Assembly (NCBI GenBank): GCA_035298385.1
Contig: DATGYC010000300.1
Span: forward strand, 1-36,795
Direction: 5' to 3'
From: DATGYC01 sp035298385
GTDB taxonomy: Bacteria > Bacillota > Sulfobacillia > Symbiobacteriales > Symbiobacteriaceae
Length of the DNA: 36,795 nt
The notes beneath the pieces are model-generated. The model was not told the origin of the DNA and did no database searches. It was given only the letters and a program-made list of their open reading frames with translations. Shown piece after piece: positions 7,882 through 16,084 of the stretch. The stretch's first letter is position 1, and every line of letters begins with the position of its first letter. Position numbers and translations under genes: made by a program.

Positions 7882-9576
7882 GTGAACGTCGCCGACTACC
7901 TTTCCCGCACGGAGGCTGCTACGAACCGAACGTTCCTCCGTGTCACCTGGACAGCTCTGGTGCTCCTCGTTGCCCCGCTCATACTTCTGGCTGACCGTCT
8001 GGGCATCGACCGCTCGATCTTTCTGCTCTGGGCCGGCGGAACGCTCCTGGCACTCATCTTTGCCACGCTGTTATTGAAGCTGAACTGGTTCCTGGCCGCG
8101 CAGAAGTACGTGATCATCGTGATTGTGGTGGGGGCCATGACCGCACTGACGCACTTTGTGCCGGGTTCAAACCATCACTTGGGCCTCTGGTTTGTGGCGC
8201 CCCTGCTTGCGGCACTCTATATGAATCGACGTATCATCCTCTTTGCCTCGGGACTCTCCCTGCTCTCTTGGATCGGTACCGTCGTCCTACAGGGTGCCTC
8301 CTTTGCGAACGAGATCAACCTGACCCGTGTCGCGATCGTCGAGACGGGGTTGCTGCTCCTCGCAGCCGGCTGCTTGGTGGCGGTTGCCGCCCGCTTTGCG
8401 GAGGCCTACCAGCGGCTGCAGACCGCGGCGGCACAGGAAGAGGTGCTTGCTCGCCTGGACCGGATGGCGGGGGCTGTCCGGCACTCGACCGGGATCCTGC
8501 ACCAGACGGCCGCTTCGTTGCAGTCGGGTGGGCGCTCCCTGCGCACGCAGGCCGACCAGGAACTGACCCCGATGGCGCGGGCGCTCGCCTCAGACCGGGC
8601 GGAGTCCGACCGGACTTTGCAGGAGGCGATGGCCGCCCTGGAAGGGCTCTCGTCCGTGGTCCAGCAGGTGGCGGCCTCTGCGGAAGAGACGGCTGCTCAG
8701 GTCGAGCGAGCCGCCGCCGAGGTGCACCGGATGGCGGAGACGACGGGCTCGGTCAGCCGGTTGGCCGCAACGGTAGCTGAGGAGGCGACGGCGACGCACC
8801 AGGCGGCTTCGACCAGCGAAGGGATCGTCGCCCGCTCGGAGGCGGCGATGTCGACCTTGGCGACTGCCGTCGATGAGATGGCCGAGCAACTCGCGGGGCT
8901 GGGCGCCCAGTCGGAGCAGATTGGTGCCGTGGTCGAGACGATCTCGGCCTTTGCCGACCAGACAAACCTGCTGGCGCTGAACGCCGCCATCGAGGCGGCA
9001 CGAGCGGGTGAGCAGGGGCGCGGCTTCGCCGTTGTGGCCCAGGAGGTCCGGTCGCTCTCCGAGCGCTCGGTCCGGGCGACGAGCGAGATCGGTACCCTGA
9101 TCGGTCAGGTTCAGCGCTCGATTGGCGCTGCCCTCTCGGCGATGGATCGGGCTCGGGGGAGCCTCTCGGCCGCGGTCGAGGGCACCACCTCCACCGGGGC
9201 AGCGCTCCGCTCGATCGAGTCCGCCTCCTCCCGTACAGATGGGGCCGCAGCGGCGATCGCTGGCGGGGCGCAGGAGCTCCACGATGTGAGCGAGCGCCTG
9301 GTGGCGACGGTCACGCAGCTGGCAGGGATTGCGGAGGAGAACTCGGCGGCAGCCGAGCAGATCGCCGCCTCGTCCGGCCAGCTCCTGGCGGCGACACGCC
9401 GGATCGGGGCCGGCTCCGAGGGACGGGCCAACGCTGCTCAGCGGGTGGCGGAGTCGACCAAGGTGATCGGTGAGCAGGCCGGGTCGATCGCTGAGATGGC
9501 GACCGAACTGGGTGAGCTGGCGGAGCGCCTGGCGCTGACGGTGGCCGTCGAGGATGAGGCGGTTGCGGCCGATTAA
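7882..9576 (+). CDS. Methyl-accepting chemotaxis protein with a polytopic N-terminus
   Basis: A 564-residue chemoreceptor. The first 175 residues form about five or six transmembrane helices with very short loops, so there is no large extracellular sensor domain; it may sense something in or at the membrane. I see no clear HAMP domain. From about 190 on it is a long Ala/Glu-rich coiled coil, with the signalling tip (about 358-396) reading ADQTNLLALNAAIEAARAGE then GRGFAVVAQEVRSLSERS, which binds CheA and CheW. The GTG start at 7882 follows GGGGGG. No che genes are in the window. The N-terminus differs from Tar/Tsr-type receptors. Confidence 0.92.
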   Translation: MNVADYLSRTEAATNRTFLRVTWTALVLLVAPLILLADRLGIDRSIFLLWAGGTLLALIFATLLLKLNWFLAAQKYVIIVIVVGAMTALTHFVPGSNHHLGLWFVAPLLAALYMNRRIILFASGLSLLSWIGTVVLQGASFANEINLTRVAIVETGLLLLAAGCLVAVAARFAEAYQRLQTAAAQEEVLARLDRMAGAVRHSTGILHQTAASLQSGGRSLRTQADQELTPMARALASDRAESDRTLQEAMAALEGLSSVVQQVAASAEETAAQVERAAAEVHRMAETTGSVSRLAATVAEEATATHQAASTSEGIVARSEAAMSTLATAVDEMAEQLAGLGAQSEQIGAVVETISAFADQTNLLALNAAIEAARAGEQGRGFAVVAQEVRSLSERSVRATSEIGTLIGQVQRSIGAALSAMDRARGSLSAAVEGTTSTGAALRSIESASSRTDGAAAAIAGGAQELHDVSERLVATVTQLAGIAEENSAAAEQIAASSGQLLAATRRIGAGSEGRANAAQRVAESTKVIGEQAGSIAEMATELGELAERLALTVAVEDEAVAAD

Positions 9577-9645
9577 GGAGAACGGGACATGTACAGCTGT
9601 TGAAAAAAGGACGAGACCCAGTCCCCAATGAGGAGGCGGTTCCCC

Positions 9646-10140
9646 ATGCTGGTACCGAAGACCCCCGCTCAATCACGGGTAGAGATGACCGAGGTCGTCC
9701 TGCCTAATGACGCGAACGCCCTGGGCAACATGCTGGGCGGGCGGGTGCTGCACTACATCGACATGGCGGCAGCGGTGACAGCGATGCGGCATGCGGGGAG
9801 CCCTTGTGTGACCGCCTCATTTGACTCGGTCGACTTCCTCTCGCCGATCCGGATTGGCGAGGTCTGCATCCTGAAGGCTCAGGTGACCTACACGGGTCGC
9901 ACCTCGTTAGAGGTCCGGGTGGAGGTCTATGCCGAGAACATGCTGACGGGGGAGCGGCGCCGCACGACGGAGGCCTTTACGACCTTTGTCGCGATCGACA
10001 AGCAGAGTGGGGCGCCCACCCCCGTCCCACCGCTGCAGCCGGAGACGCCGGACGAGGTCGCACTCTTCCAGGGCGCCCAAGAGCGCCGAAAGCTCCGCCT
10101 GCAGCACCGGGCCACACACGCTGGCACGGAGACGAACTAA
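9646..10140 (+). CDS. Acyl-CoA thioesterase (hotdog fold, YkhA/BACH type)
   Basis: This 164-residue cytoplasmic enzyme hydrolyses acyl-CoA to free acid and CoA. The hotdog domain shows NDANALGNMLGGRVLHYIDM, with Asn and Asp in the usual active-site positions, then SFDSVDFLSPIRIGE and GRTSLEVRVEVYAEN, all typical of the YkhA group. The ATG at 9646 was chosen because GAGGAGGCGG precedes it; an in-frame ATG at 9628 would put that site inside the coding region. It follows the chemoreceptor by 69 bp and ends in a terminator. Confidence 0.9.
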   Translation: MLVPKTPAQSRVEMTEVVLPNDANALGNMLGGRVLHYIDMAAAVTAMRHAGSPCVTASFDSVDFLSPIRIGEVCILKAQVTYTGRTSLEVRVEVYAENMLTGERRRTTEAFTTFVAIDKQSGAPTPVPPLQPETPDEVALFQGAQERRKLRLQHRATHAGTETN

Positions 10141-10150
10141 AACGAAGATT

Positions 10151-10172
10151 GCCCGCCGAGGAATCGGCGGGC
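10151..10172 (+). terminator. Hairpin after the thioesterase
   Basis: GCCCGCCGA and TCGGCGGGC pair around a short loop, 10 bp after the stop. The following bases (ATACTACTT) are only weakly T-rich. Confidence 0.6.
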
Positions 10173-10202
10173 ATACTACTTCTGTAAAGGGGGTTGAGCC
10201 GG

Positions 10203-10799
10203 GTGACGCGTCCCATCTTTCTCTTCGATCTGGACGGGATCTGCTGCAACTTGGTCAAGAAGTGGCTGACCCACTACAACCGTGACTTCAGCGACAACCT
10301 GACACCTGACGATATCGTCGAGTGGGAGTGGCATAAGTTTGTCAAGCCGGACTGCGGCAAGCGCATCTACCACTACCTAAACCGGCCTAACTTCTTCGCT
10401 GACCTGGAGCCGATCCCCGGTTGCAAAGAGTCATTGGCCCGCCTGGGCGAGCGCTGTGAGTTGGTGGTCGTGACAGCCTCCCCGAAGGAGGCGGCCTCGG
10501 ACAAGATGCACTGGGTCCAGAAGCACCTGACGATGGTGCCGAAGAAGAATATCGTGGTCACCTACCGCAAGGAGTTGGTCCGGGGTGACTTCATGTTCGA
10601 CGATGCGCCAAAGAACCTGATCAACCATGACGCTGTCCGGATCATGCTGGACTACCCGTACAATCGAGATTTCCACGATTGCTACCGGGTCCATTCCTGG
10701 CTTGATGCCGAGCGTCTGGTCGATCAGGTCCTCGATTGCTGGGAAGGCGGGCGCCCCCTCCCTCCCTATGAGTCCGGGCTTATTCGAAGTAACGGATAA
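10203..10799 (+). CDS. 5'(3')-deoxyribonucleotidase-like HAD phosphatase (NT5C type)
   Basis: A 198-residue HAD hydrolase. Motif I reads FLFDLDGICCN (nucleophile and acid Asp), motif II is VVVTASP, and the late motif is GDFMFDDAPKNL. With the small helical cap (HKFVKPDCGKRIYHYLN) this matches the 5'-nucleotidase type C family, which removes phosphate from (deoxy)nucleoside monophosphates. Start: the AAAGGGGG ribosome site ends right before a TTG at 10194, too close to use, and sits about 9 bases before the GTG at 10203, which I chose. Its last 20 bp overlap the 3' end of the convergent amidase gene. Confidence 0.82.
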   Translation: MTRPIFLFDLDGICCNLVKKWLTHYNRDFSDNLTPDDIVEWEWHKFVKPDCGKRIYHYLNRPNFFADLEPIPGCKESLARLGERCELVVVTASPKEAASDKMHWVQKHLTMVPKKNIVVTYRKELVRGDFMFDDAPKNLINHDAVRIMLDYPYNRDFHDCYRVHSWLDAERLVDQVLDCWEGGRPLPPYESGLIRSNG

Positions 10800-12318
10800 C
10801 GCCCTGCGCGAGGGCGGTCGCCACCCGCTCCTTGGTCGTAGACTGGGCCAGGATGGCAGCATCCGTCGCGTTGGTGAGGAAGCCGATCTCCACAAGGGCG
10901 GATGGGGCGTCCGTATTGGTGATGACGTAGAAGTCATCGGAGCGCACACCCCGGTCAGGTAGTCCGGTCGCCTTGACTACCTCCACCTGTAACAGCCCAG
11001 CGAAGCGCATGGACTGGGGAATGTACTGCGAGGTCGGCGAATAGTAGGTCTCCGTCCCGCTGGCAGCGGTGCCAGCCAAGGCGTTGTAGTGGATCGAGAG
11101 GAAGAGGTTCGCCTTCTCCTGGGCGGTCAGTTCCGCCCGGCAGGCGAGGTCCTTGCGGCTCCGCTCGTAGAGGGTGAGCCCGGTGTAGATGGTTGGGCTG
11201 CCACAGCGGTCATCCGTGGTACGAGTCATGACGATACGGGCGCCCTGGGCCTCCAGCTTGGCGGTGACCCGATTTGCCAGATCGAGCGTAAGCACTTCCT
11301 CGACCAGACCGTTGCCATAGGTACCGGGGTCTTCGCCGCCGTGACCAGGATCGATGATCACGGTCTTGCCCGCCAGGGGCCCCTTCGGCTGCTCGGTCGG
11401 CGGGGTGGTAGGCTCGGGCGGGCTGACCAAGACGGGACCAAGCTCGACCGTCAAGCTGGAGGCGGTCTGGTTGATGACGGTATAGCCGATCTGACCCGTG
11501 AGCGGGACGACTAGGCCGGTGGGCTCCCAGCGGAGTCGCTCGATGCCAGCCGTCTTGACCGCCAGGTTGCCACGGCGGTTCGGCTCTGCCGGCAGGGCGA
11601 CCTGGAAGGTGCCATTGGTGATCCCGAAGGTGCCGATGAGGCCGTGCACGACCAAGCGGAAGCGATCAGGCGCTACCTGAGTCAGGAGCGCCTCCTCGGT
11701 GCGGGGCAGCGTCGGGGCGCCCATCAGCTGGTAGCGAGAGATCCAGCCGGGGGCGCCGCCCTGCGTCAAGATCGGCACGAACTCGCCCGCCGGAATCGAG
11801 GCGAGGTGAAGCTGATCACCGCCCCTGACGCTCCCGATGATGGTGGCCGTCGGGCTGTTGGTCGCGCGGACGGGCGCACTCGGCACCCAAGAGCCGACGG
11901 CCCGGGTCGGGTAGAGGCTCATCTGCCACGAGGCGGGCGAGACCGCATAGATCGGCTCCGCCCAGAAGGGCAGGTCTGGATCACTCATCGAGACGGCGTT
12001 CCCACCCAGCCAGCCAATCTGGCCCTGGGCGGTAGCTACCTTCACCCAGCCGGCGGTGGCGTCGAGCAGGCTAACGCTCTCCCAAGCGCGGACCGAACCC
12101 GTGGTCTCAGCCGTGGTGGTAGCTGAGGCCCGCAGGTTCTGGGCAAAGCGGGTGATGATGGTCTTGCCCAGCGAGACCGAGGGGGTCAAAGGCGACGTGG
12201 TAGCGGCGGCGACGGGCGCCCCTGGCAGCGTGACGATCGGCGTGATCGCCAACACGAGAGCGGTAGCGAGTGAGAGCGGTCTGGTCGTCCTTGCACGGCG
12301 CTTCAGTGGTCTGCACAC
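10780..12318 (-). CDS. N-acetylmuramoyl-L-alanine amidase with SH3-like domains
   Basis: A 512-residue exported cell-wall hydrolase that cuts the bond between MurNAc and the stem peptide. It has a signal peptide (about 1-40, hydrophobic core LATALVLAITPIV, AxA-type end), two SH3b-like wall-binding modules (about 55-110 and 150-200), a beta-rich region, a Pro/Thr linker, and a C-terminal Amidase_3 domain from about 315. Zinc ligands are His in IIDPGHGGEDPG, Glu in GLVEEVLTL and His in LSIHYNA; the catalytic Glu is in ALVEIGFLTN. The GTG at 12318 has only AAAAAGG almost touching it, so the start is uncertain. The order resembles spore or vegetative amidases such as CwlC/AmiC. Confidence 0.92.
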   Translation of the reverse strand: MCRPLKRRARTTRPLSLATALVLAITPIVTLPGAPVAAATTSPLTPSVSLGKTIITRFAQNLRASATTTAETTGSVRAWESVSLLDATAGWVKVATAQGQIGWLGGNAVSMSDPDLPFWAEPIYAVSPASWQMSLYPTRAVGSWVPSAPVRATNSPTATIIGSVRGGDQLHLASIPAGEFVPILTQGGAPGWISRYQLMGAPTLPRTEEALLTQVAPDRFRLVVHGLIGTFGITNGTFQVALPAEPNRRGNLAVKTAGIERLRWEPTGLVVPLTGQIGYTVINQTASSLTVELGPVLVSPPEPTTPPTEQPKGPLAGKTVIIDPGHGGEDPGTYGNGLVEEVLTLDLANRVTAKLEAQGARIVMTRTTDDRCGSPTIYTGLTLYERSRKDLACRAELTAQEKANLFLSIHYNALAGTAASGTETYYSPTSQYIPQSMRFAGLLQVEVVKATGLPDRGVRSDDFYVITNTDAPSALVEIGFLTNATDAAILAQSTTKERVATALAQGVIRYFE

Positions 12319-12332
12319 CCTTTTTGTTTACA

Positions 12333-12351
12333 GTTTCGTTGTCTACGAAAC
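12333..12351. promoter_or_regulatory. Inverted repeat upstream of the amidase
   Basis: GTTTCGT and ACGAAAC are separated by 5 bp, starting 15 bp before the amidase start. It could be an operator or an mRNA leader hairpin; the regulator is unknown. Confidence 0.4.
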
Positions 12352-12401
12352 AGTATGAGGGTGTAAGGTTCACAGAAGCACGTGGGAAACGCAGGAAAAA
12401 G

Positions 12402-12431
12402 CGCCGGCGGGGAAACCAAATCCCGCCGGCG
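12402..12431 (-). terminator. Intrinsic terminator after the minus-strand DUF4015 lipoprotein
   Basis: CGCCGGCGGG and CCCGCCGGCG form a perfect 10-bp stem. On the minus strand it is followed by CTTTTTCC. Confidence 0.9.
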
Positions 12432-12436
12432 TACAT

Positions 12437-13627
12437 CTAATCTTCAGGGGTAAAGGAACTCGTAGCCGCAACCAAAGGGGCGTTCTGCCAGGCCCCTGCG
12501 GGGCCGCTCGTACCGCCAGCCACGGCGTAGTTGACCCCCCGGGTGTACTTGTTGGACGGATCCCACAGGATCCACTGGTAGATACCGGCCTCTGCCAGTC
12601 CCTTGATCTGGTCTTCGATCTCGGCGACACCGTAGGTGGCGCCGTAGTTGAAGTCCTGGATCCATGGCCGGTGGATCAGTCGCGAGCGGTCAGGGGTGCG
12701 CTTCTGGGCGCCCACGAGCGACTCGTAGACGATCCGCCCCGGCGCCCGATTCGGGTCATCGATCCCATAGGTACCGGGGGCGTAGTGGGATGGATAGACC
12801 ATCGGCCAGACGTAGTCGACGATCCCGGCGATCTCGGCGTAGTTCTGCCCGATCTCCATATCATCGCCCGCGTCGACCGTCGTGGTCAGGCCGAAGAGGT
12901 CGGCCGAGATGAAGACGCCTAGCGGATGGAGCGCTTCGGCTGCGTAGGTGAGAAAGGATTCGATCGCACCCGTCCGCTTTTCGACCGTCACCTCGGCGTT
13001 GTAACCGGGGATCCGGTGCTCGGGGAAGCGGATGTAGTCGAACTGGATCTCGTCAAAGCCGGCCTGGGCCGCCTCCTTGGCGATGGCCACCTTGTAGGCC
13101 CAGACGCCTGGGTTGTACGGGTCGGGCCAGCGGATGCCGCGGGTGTCGATGAAGTTGCCGCCCTGGATGGCCATATCTGGCCGCTTGCGGCCCAAGAGTG
13201 GGTCTGCGTAGACGACGATCCGGCCGACGGTGTAGATCCCGCGCTCCTTCAGGTAGGCGACGCGCTCCGCAATGTTGCCGATCTTCGTCTCGTTCGCCCC
13301 GATCTCTGCTGCCAGGGGGACGGCTACCGGCCAGGAGGTCAGGCCGTCATCATCCTGCACATCGATCACCACGGCGTTCAGGCCGCTCGCCTGCATGTAG
13401 TCGACGAGCTTGTAAAACTGGTCGCTACCGGTGGTCCAACCGGTCATGTAGATGCCGTGAATGTCGACGTGGTGTGGCTTGGTCGCCTCCGTTTCCGCTT
13501 TCGTCTCAGAGACGGGGGCGCCCTCGTGGGCGGCAGGGTCCAGGGGTTGCTCTTGGGTTTGGGGAGAACCGGTGCAGGCTGCCAGAAGCATGGCGCCAAG
13601 CAGGGCGCCCACCACGGGCCGCTTCAT
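12437..13627 (-). CDS. DUF4015 (GH-like TIM barrel) lipoprotein, copy 1
   Basis: A 396-residue exported lipoprotein. The signal peptide ends in the lipobox LLAAC (Cys18). After an acidic linker the putative glycoside hydrolase domain (COG1306/DUF4015) begins near 55 with HGIYMTGWTTGS. Conserved stretches are VVIDVQDDDGLTSW, VGRIVVYADPLL, FDEIQFDYIRFPE, ISADLFGLTT, YVWPMVYPSHYAPG, and RPWIQDF near the end. The acidic residues in these blocks suggest a hydrolase, but activity is unproven in the family. AAGGAAGGTG precedes the ATG. It is transcribed away from its paralogue at 13849. The C-terminus has an extra 25 residues (GGTSGPAGAWQN and on) absent from that copy. Confidence 0.88.
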   Translation of the reverse strand: MKRPVVGALLGAMLLAACTGSPQTQEQPLDPAAHEGAPVSETKAETEATKPHHVDIHGIYMTGWTTGSDQFYKLVDYMQASGLNAVVIDVQDDDGLTSWPVAVPLAAEIGANETKIGNIAERVAYLKERGIYTVGRIVVYADPLLGRKRPDMAIQGGNFIDTRGIRWPDPYNPGVWAYKVAIAKEAAQAGFDEIQFDYIRFPEHRIPGYNAEVTVEKRTGAIESFLTYAAEALHPLGVFISADLFGLTTTVDAGDDMEIGQNYAEIAGIVDYVWPMVYPSHYAPGTYGIDDPNRAPGRIVYESLVGAQKRTPDRSRLIHRPWIQDFNYGATYGVAEIEDQIKGLAEAGIYQWILWDPSNKYTRGVNYAVAGGTSGPAGAWQNAPLVAATSSFTPED

Positions 13628-13848
13628 CCAGACACCTTCCTTTCGGTTCAGCTCTAGTACTCAGCCTTTTACACAATTCCCAGTTTTCTCCCTTTTTAGT
13701 CAAAACCCTGCCACCCGAAGTGGATCAGAAAATCCTGGACCACCTATACGGGACCGGGAAAGGGTCGTAAACTAAGTGGGTAAGGAAACGCCCCAACCCG
13801 TCCGTCGATCGCCCCGTCCGAATTACGCCGCCGGAGGGAACTAGACAA

Positions 13849-14991
13849 ATGTCCAAGCGCCTCATCGCCGCAATGCTCCTCAGCACCACGCTCCTGACCG
13901 CCTGCACGGGTAAGAGCGATACCACTAAGCAGCCCGAACCCTCCACGCCGCCTACTGAGCAGACCACTACGCCAAAGCCCAATCCGGAGCCCGCCCCGCA
14001 GCCGGCGCCGGAGCCGCCCAAGCCGGTCGTGAAGAAGGCCCCGACGCCGGTGCGTGGCTTCACGGTCTCTGGCTGGTACGCCGGTTCGCCCGACCTGGTC
14101 TGGCCGCTACTCGACTGGGCTAAGACCGCCGGACTTAATACCATCATTCTGGATCTAAAGGCCGAGGACGGCCTCCTCTCCTGGGAGTCTGATGTTCCTC
14201 AGGCCAAGGCCTTCGGCGCAAACGAGAAGAAGGTCGGCAACCTGGAGGAGTTCGTCAAGGAGGCCCATAAGCGGGGCTTCTGGGTCGGTGGCCGCATCGT
14301 CACCTTCAATGACAAGATGGCCTATAAGGCCAAGCCCGAGTGGCGCATCCCGGGCTTTGAGGGCCAGGGTTACGCCTTTATTGACCCGAAGAACGAAGAT
14401 GCTTGGGCCTATAACATCGCAATCGCTAAGGAAGCCGTCGCCAAGGGCGTCGACGAGATTCAGTTCGACTACGTCCGTTACCCGGAGAAGTGGATCGATG
14501 GCTACAACCGCGACACCACCTTCGAGTACCGCGTGGGCAACATCACCAACTTCCTGAAGAAGGCCTACAGCGAACTGAAGCCGCTAGGCGTCGTCGTGGG
14601 CGCCGACCTGTTCGGCCTGACGACCTCCGTCGCACAGGGCGATGATATGAAGATCGGCCAGGACTACAAGACGGTGATCGAGGCCGTCGACTACGTCGCG
14701 GCGATGGCCTACCCGAGCCACTACGACCAGGGCACCTACGGGATCGACAACCCGAACGCCCACCCGTACGAGACCGTGAAGGCCTCGCTACAGAAGGCGC
14801 TGGAGCGGACCCCCGGTGTGCCGATGGAGAAGCATCGCCCGTGGATCCAGGACTTCACCTTGGGCGGCGTCCACTACGGCCCGGATGAGGTCTTTGGCCA
14901 GGTCAAGGCGTTGCGCGAGCTGGGGATCCAGAACTTCATGCTCTGGGATCCGCAAAACAAGTACAACCGCGCCGTTAACTACAACCAGTAA
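13849..14991 (+). CDS. DUF4015 (GH-like TIM barrel) lipoprotein, copy 2
   Basis: This is a 380-residue paralogue of the divergent gene at 12437. The lipobox LLTAC (Cys19) is followed by a Pro/Glu/Thr/Lys-rich linker to about residue 65, longer than in copy 1. The barrel shows the same landmarks: GFTVSGWYAGS, IILDLKAEDGLLSW, VGGRIVTFND, VDEIQFDYVRYPE, VGADLFGLTT, AMAYPSHYDQGTYGID and RPWIQDFTLGG. It is probably anchored on the outer face of the membrane, with a cell-wall or polysaccharide substrate inferred. GGAGGG lies about 11 bp before the ATG. The 221-bp gap 13628-13848 between the copies holds no gene and presumably the two promoters. Confidence 0.88.
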   Translation: MSKRLIAAMLLSTTLLTACTGKSDTTKQPEPSTPPTEQTTTPKPNPEPAPQPAPEPPKPVVKKAPTPVRGFTVSGWYAGSPDLVWPLLDWAKTAGLNTIILDLKAEDGLLSWESDVPQAKAFGANEKKVGNLEEFVKEAHKRGFWVGGRIVTFNDKMAYKAKPEWRIPGFEGQGYAFIDPKNEDAWAYNIAIAKEAVAKGVDEIQFDYVRYPEKWIDGYNRDTTFEYRVGNITNFLKKAYSELKPLGVVVGADLFGLTTSVAQGDDMKIGQDYKTVIEAVDYVAAMAYPSHYDQGTYGIDNPNAHPYETVKASLQKALERTPGVPMEKHRPWIQDFTLGGVHYGPDEVFGQVKALRELGIQNFMLWDPQNKYNRAVNYNQ

Positions 14992-14998
14992 TCAGCGA

Positions 14999-15029
14999 AA
15001 CGCCCCCTTCCAAGTTGGAAGGGGGCGTT
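14999..15029. terminator. Terminator between DUF4015 copy 2 and the DUF2512 gene
   Basis: AACGCCCCCTTCC and GGAAGGGGGCGTT enclose a 5-nt loop, between two convergent genes. The T-tract is weak on both sides, but the stem is perfect over 13 bp. Confidence 0.8.
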
Positions 15030-15046
15030 CCTTACGCCATCGCGCT

Positions 15047-15403
15047 CTAGGAGCGAATCCGGCGGCTTCGAATGCCGAAGGTGAGGGCGATGGTCTGGTG
15101 GATCGTCAGATCGAGGGCGGCCACAGCGACCGCTGCCAGCAGAGCGAGGCGGGGGCTCAAGCCAACAACCAACCACGAGCCAGCGATCAGGGCGATCCAG
15201 TCGATGACGACCTCTGTCGCCCACCTCCCCCACCCCTGAAAGGTGACCGGTAACAGTCGGTCGGTCAGGACGGCGATCAGTCCCAGATAGAAGGCAGCCC
15301 CGATCAAGGTGCCGGTCGGGATCGGATAGACGAGTTGGATAAGCAGAAGGACGAGGAAGGTCGCCGCCACTTTTAAGAGGTAGGAGTACCAGTCGCGCGT
15401 CAT
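15047..15403 (-). CDS. DUF2512 (YndM-like) four-helix membrane protein
   Basis: A 118-residue protein with four transmembrane helices (about 8-26, 31-49, 63-82 and 85-108) and a basic C-terminus (RSRRIRS). Length, spacing and the motif LLKVAATFLVLLLI match the DUF2512 family of Bacillus and relatives, whose function is unknown. AGGAGGCGG precedes the ATG. It lies downstream of the Fur-family gene, from which it is separated by a terminator. Confidence 0.75.
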   Translation of the reverse strand: MTRDWYSYLLKVAATFLVLLLIQLVYPIPTGTLIGAAFYLGLIAVLTDRLLPVTFQGWGRWATEVVIDWIALIAGSWLVVGLSPRLALLAAVAVAALDLTIHQTIALTFGIRSRRIRS

Positions 15404-15481
15404 GCAGCAGCCGCCTCCTGTTCAGTGATCTCTCGGTCAGTCTGCCCGTTCCGGCACAGAGCCATGCAGGGCAAAAAAGGG

Positions 15482-15511
15482 AACCTCCCGACCAGGGATG
15501 GCCGGGAGGTT
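15482..15511 (-). terminator. Intrinsic terminator after the Fur-family gene
   Basis: AACCTCCCG and CGGGAGGTT form the stem. On the minus strand it is followed by CCCTTTTTTG. Confidence 0.88.
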
Positions 15512-15523
15512 CTTCGATTCTGA

Positions 15524-15973
15524 TTAGCAGTGCCCTTGCTTCGCCTGCCGGGCGGCCCAGCATTCCGGGCAGTAGCCCTGGAGTTCAATGCGATGGTTCG
15601 TAATGACGAACCCGTGCTCCTCGCGGGCGATCGTCTCCAACTCCTTGACCGGGCAGTGGTTGAGACCCATCTGCATGCCGCAACAGAGGCAGGTCAAGGA
15701 GTGGCTATGGGCGTGCTGGTTGATTGAGTACTGGGCTAGCTTGCCGGGGCGCTTTACCTCAGCCACTACGTTCAGCCTCGTCAGGAGCCGCAGATTGCGG
15801 TAGACGGTATCAAGCCCCATGTCGGGGTAGGCGGCCAGCACGGTCTGGTAGATGGCATCGGCTGTTAGCCCGTCGGCCTGTGCAGCCAACAACGCCTCGA
15901 TGAGCATCCGCCGCTGCGGCGTCATCTTGTAGCCCATCTCTTTGAGCTGCTTCAGAATCTGCTCTGATGTCAT
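15524..15973 (-). CDS. Fur-family metal or peroxide-responsive repressor
   Basis: A 149-residue regulator. The N-terminal winged helix (about 1-80) has MTPQRRMLIEALL and DTVYRNLRLL, the recognition helix of Fur/PerR/Zur proteins. The C-terminal dimer domain carries two CxxC pairs (CLCC near 97 and CPEC near 137) for the structural zinc, and an HAHSHS cluster for metal sensing. The member (Fur, PerR or Zur) cannot be decided from this. The ATG at 15973 has GGGAG 9 bases upstream; the ATG at 15997 has a site almost touching it. Candidate promoter 16008-16037. Its targets could include the metal ATPase at 4907. Confidence 0.92.
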   Translation of the reverse strand: MTSEQILKQLKEMGYKMTPQRRMLIEALLAAQADGLTADAIYQTVLAAYPDMGLDTVYRNLRLLTRLNVVAEVKRPGKLAQYSINQHAHSHSLTCLCCGMQMGLNHCPVKELETIAREEHGFVITNHRIELQGYCPECWAARQAKQGHC

Positions 15974-16007
15974 CGTCTTCTGCTCCCTGCCAGACATTCC
16001 TTCTGTG

Positions 16008-16037
16008 AGTCTACCCGTTCTTGCTGGATTGTGTCAA
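16008..16037 (-). promoter_or_regulatory. Sigma-A promoter of the Fur-family gene
   Basis: On the minus strand TTGACA is followed 18 bp later by TAGACT. This places the transcription start about 30 bp before the coding start. Confidence 0.6.
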
Positions 16038-16058
16038 TTAGACCTTGATAACGTCAGA

Positions 16059-16084
16059 GGGCCAACCGAGTCATCGGTTGGCCC
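16059..16084 (-). terminator. Hairpin directly after the LCP gene
   Basis: GGGCCAACCGA and TCGGTTGGCCC form an 11-bp stem immediately after the stop. The T-tract is poor (CTCTGACG). Confidence 0.7.

Noticed and set aside
10780..10799. Overlap of the nucleotidase and amidase genes as a sign of frameshift or regulation
   Set aside because: A 20-bp tail-to-tail overlap is common in compact genomes and both C-termini look complete.
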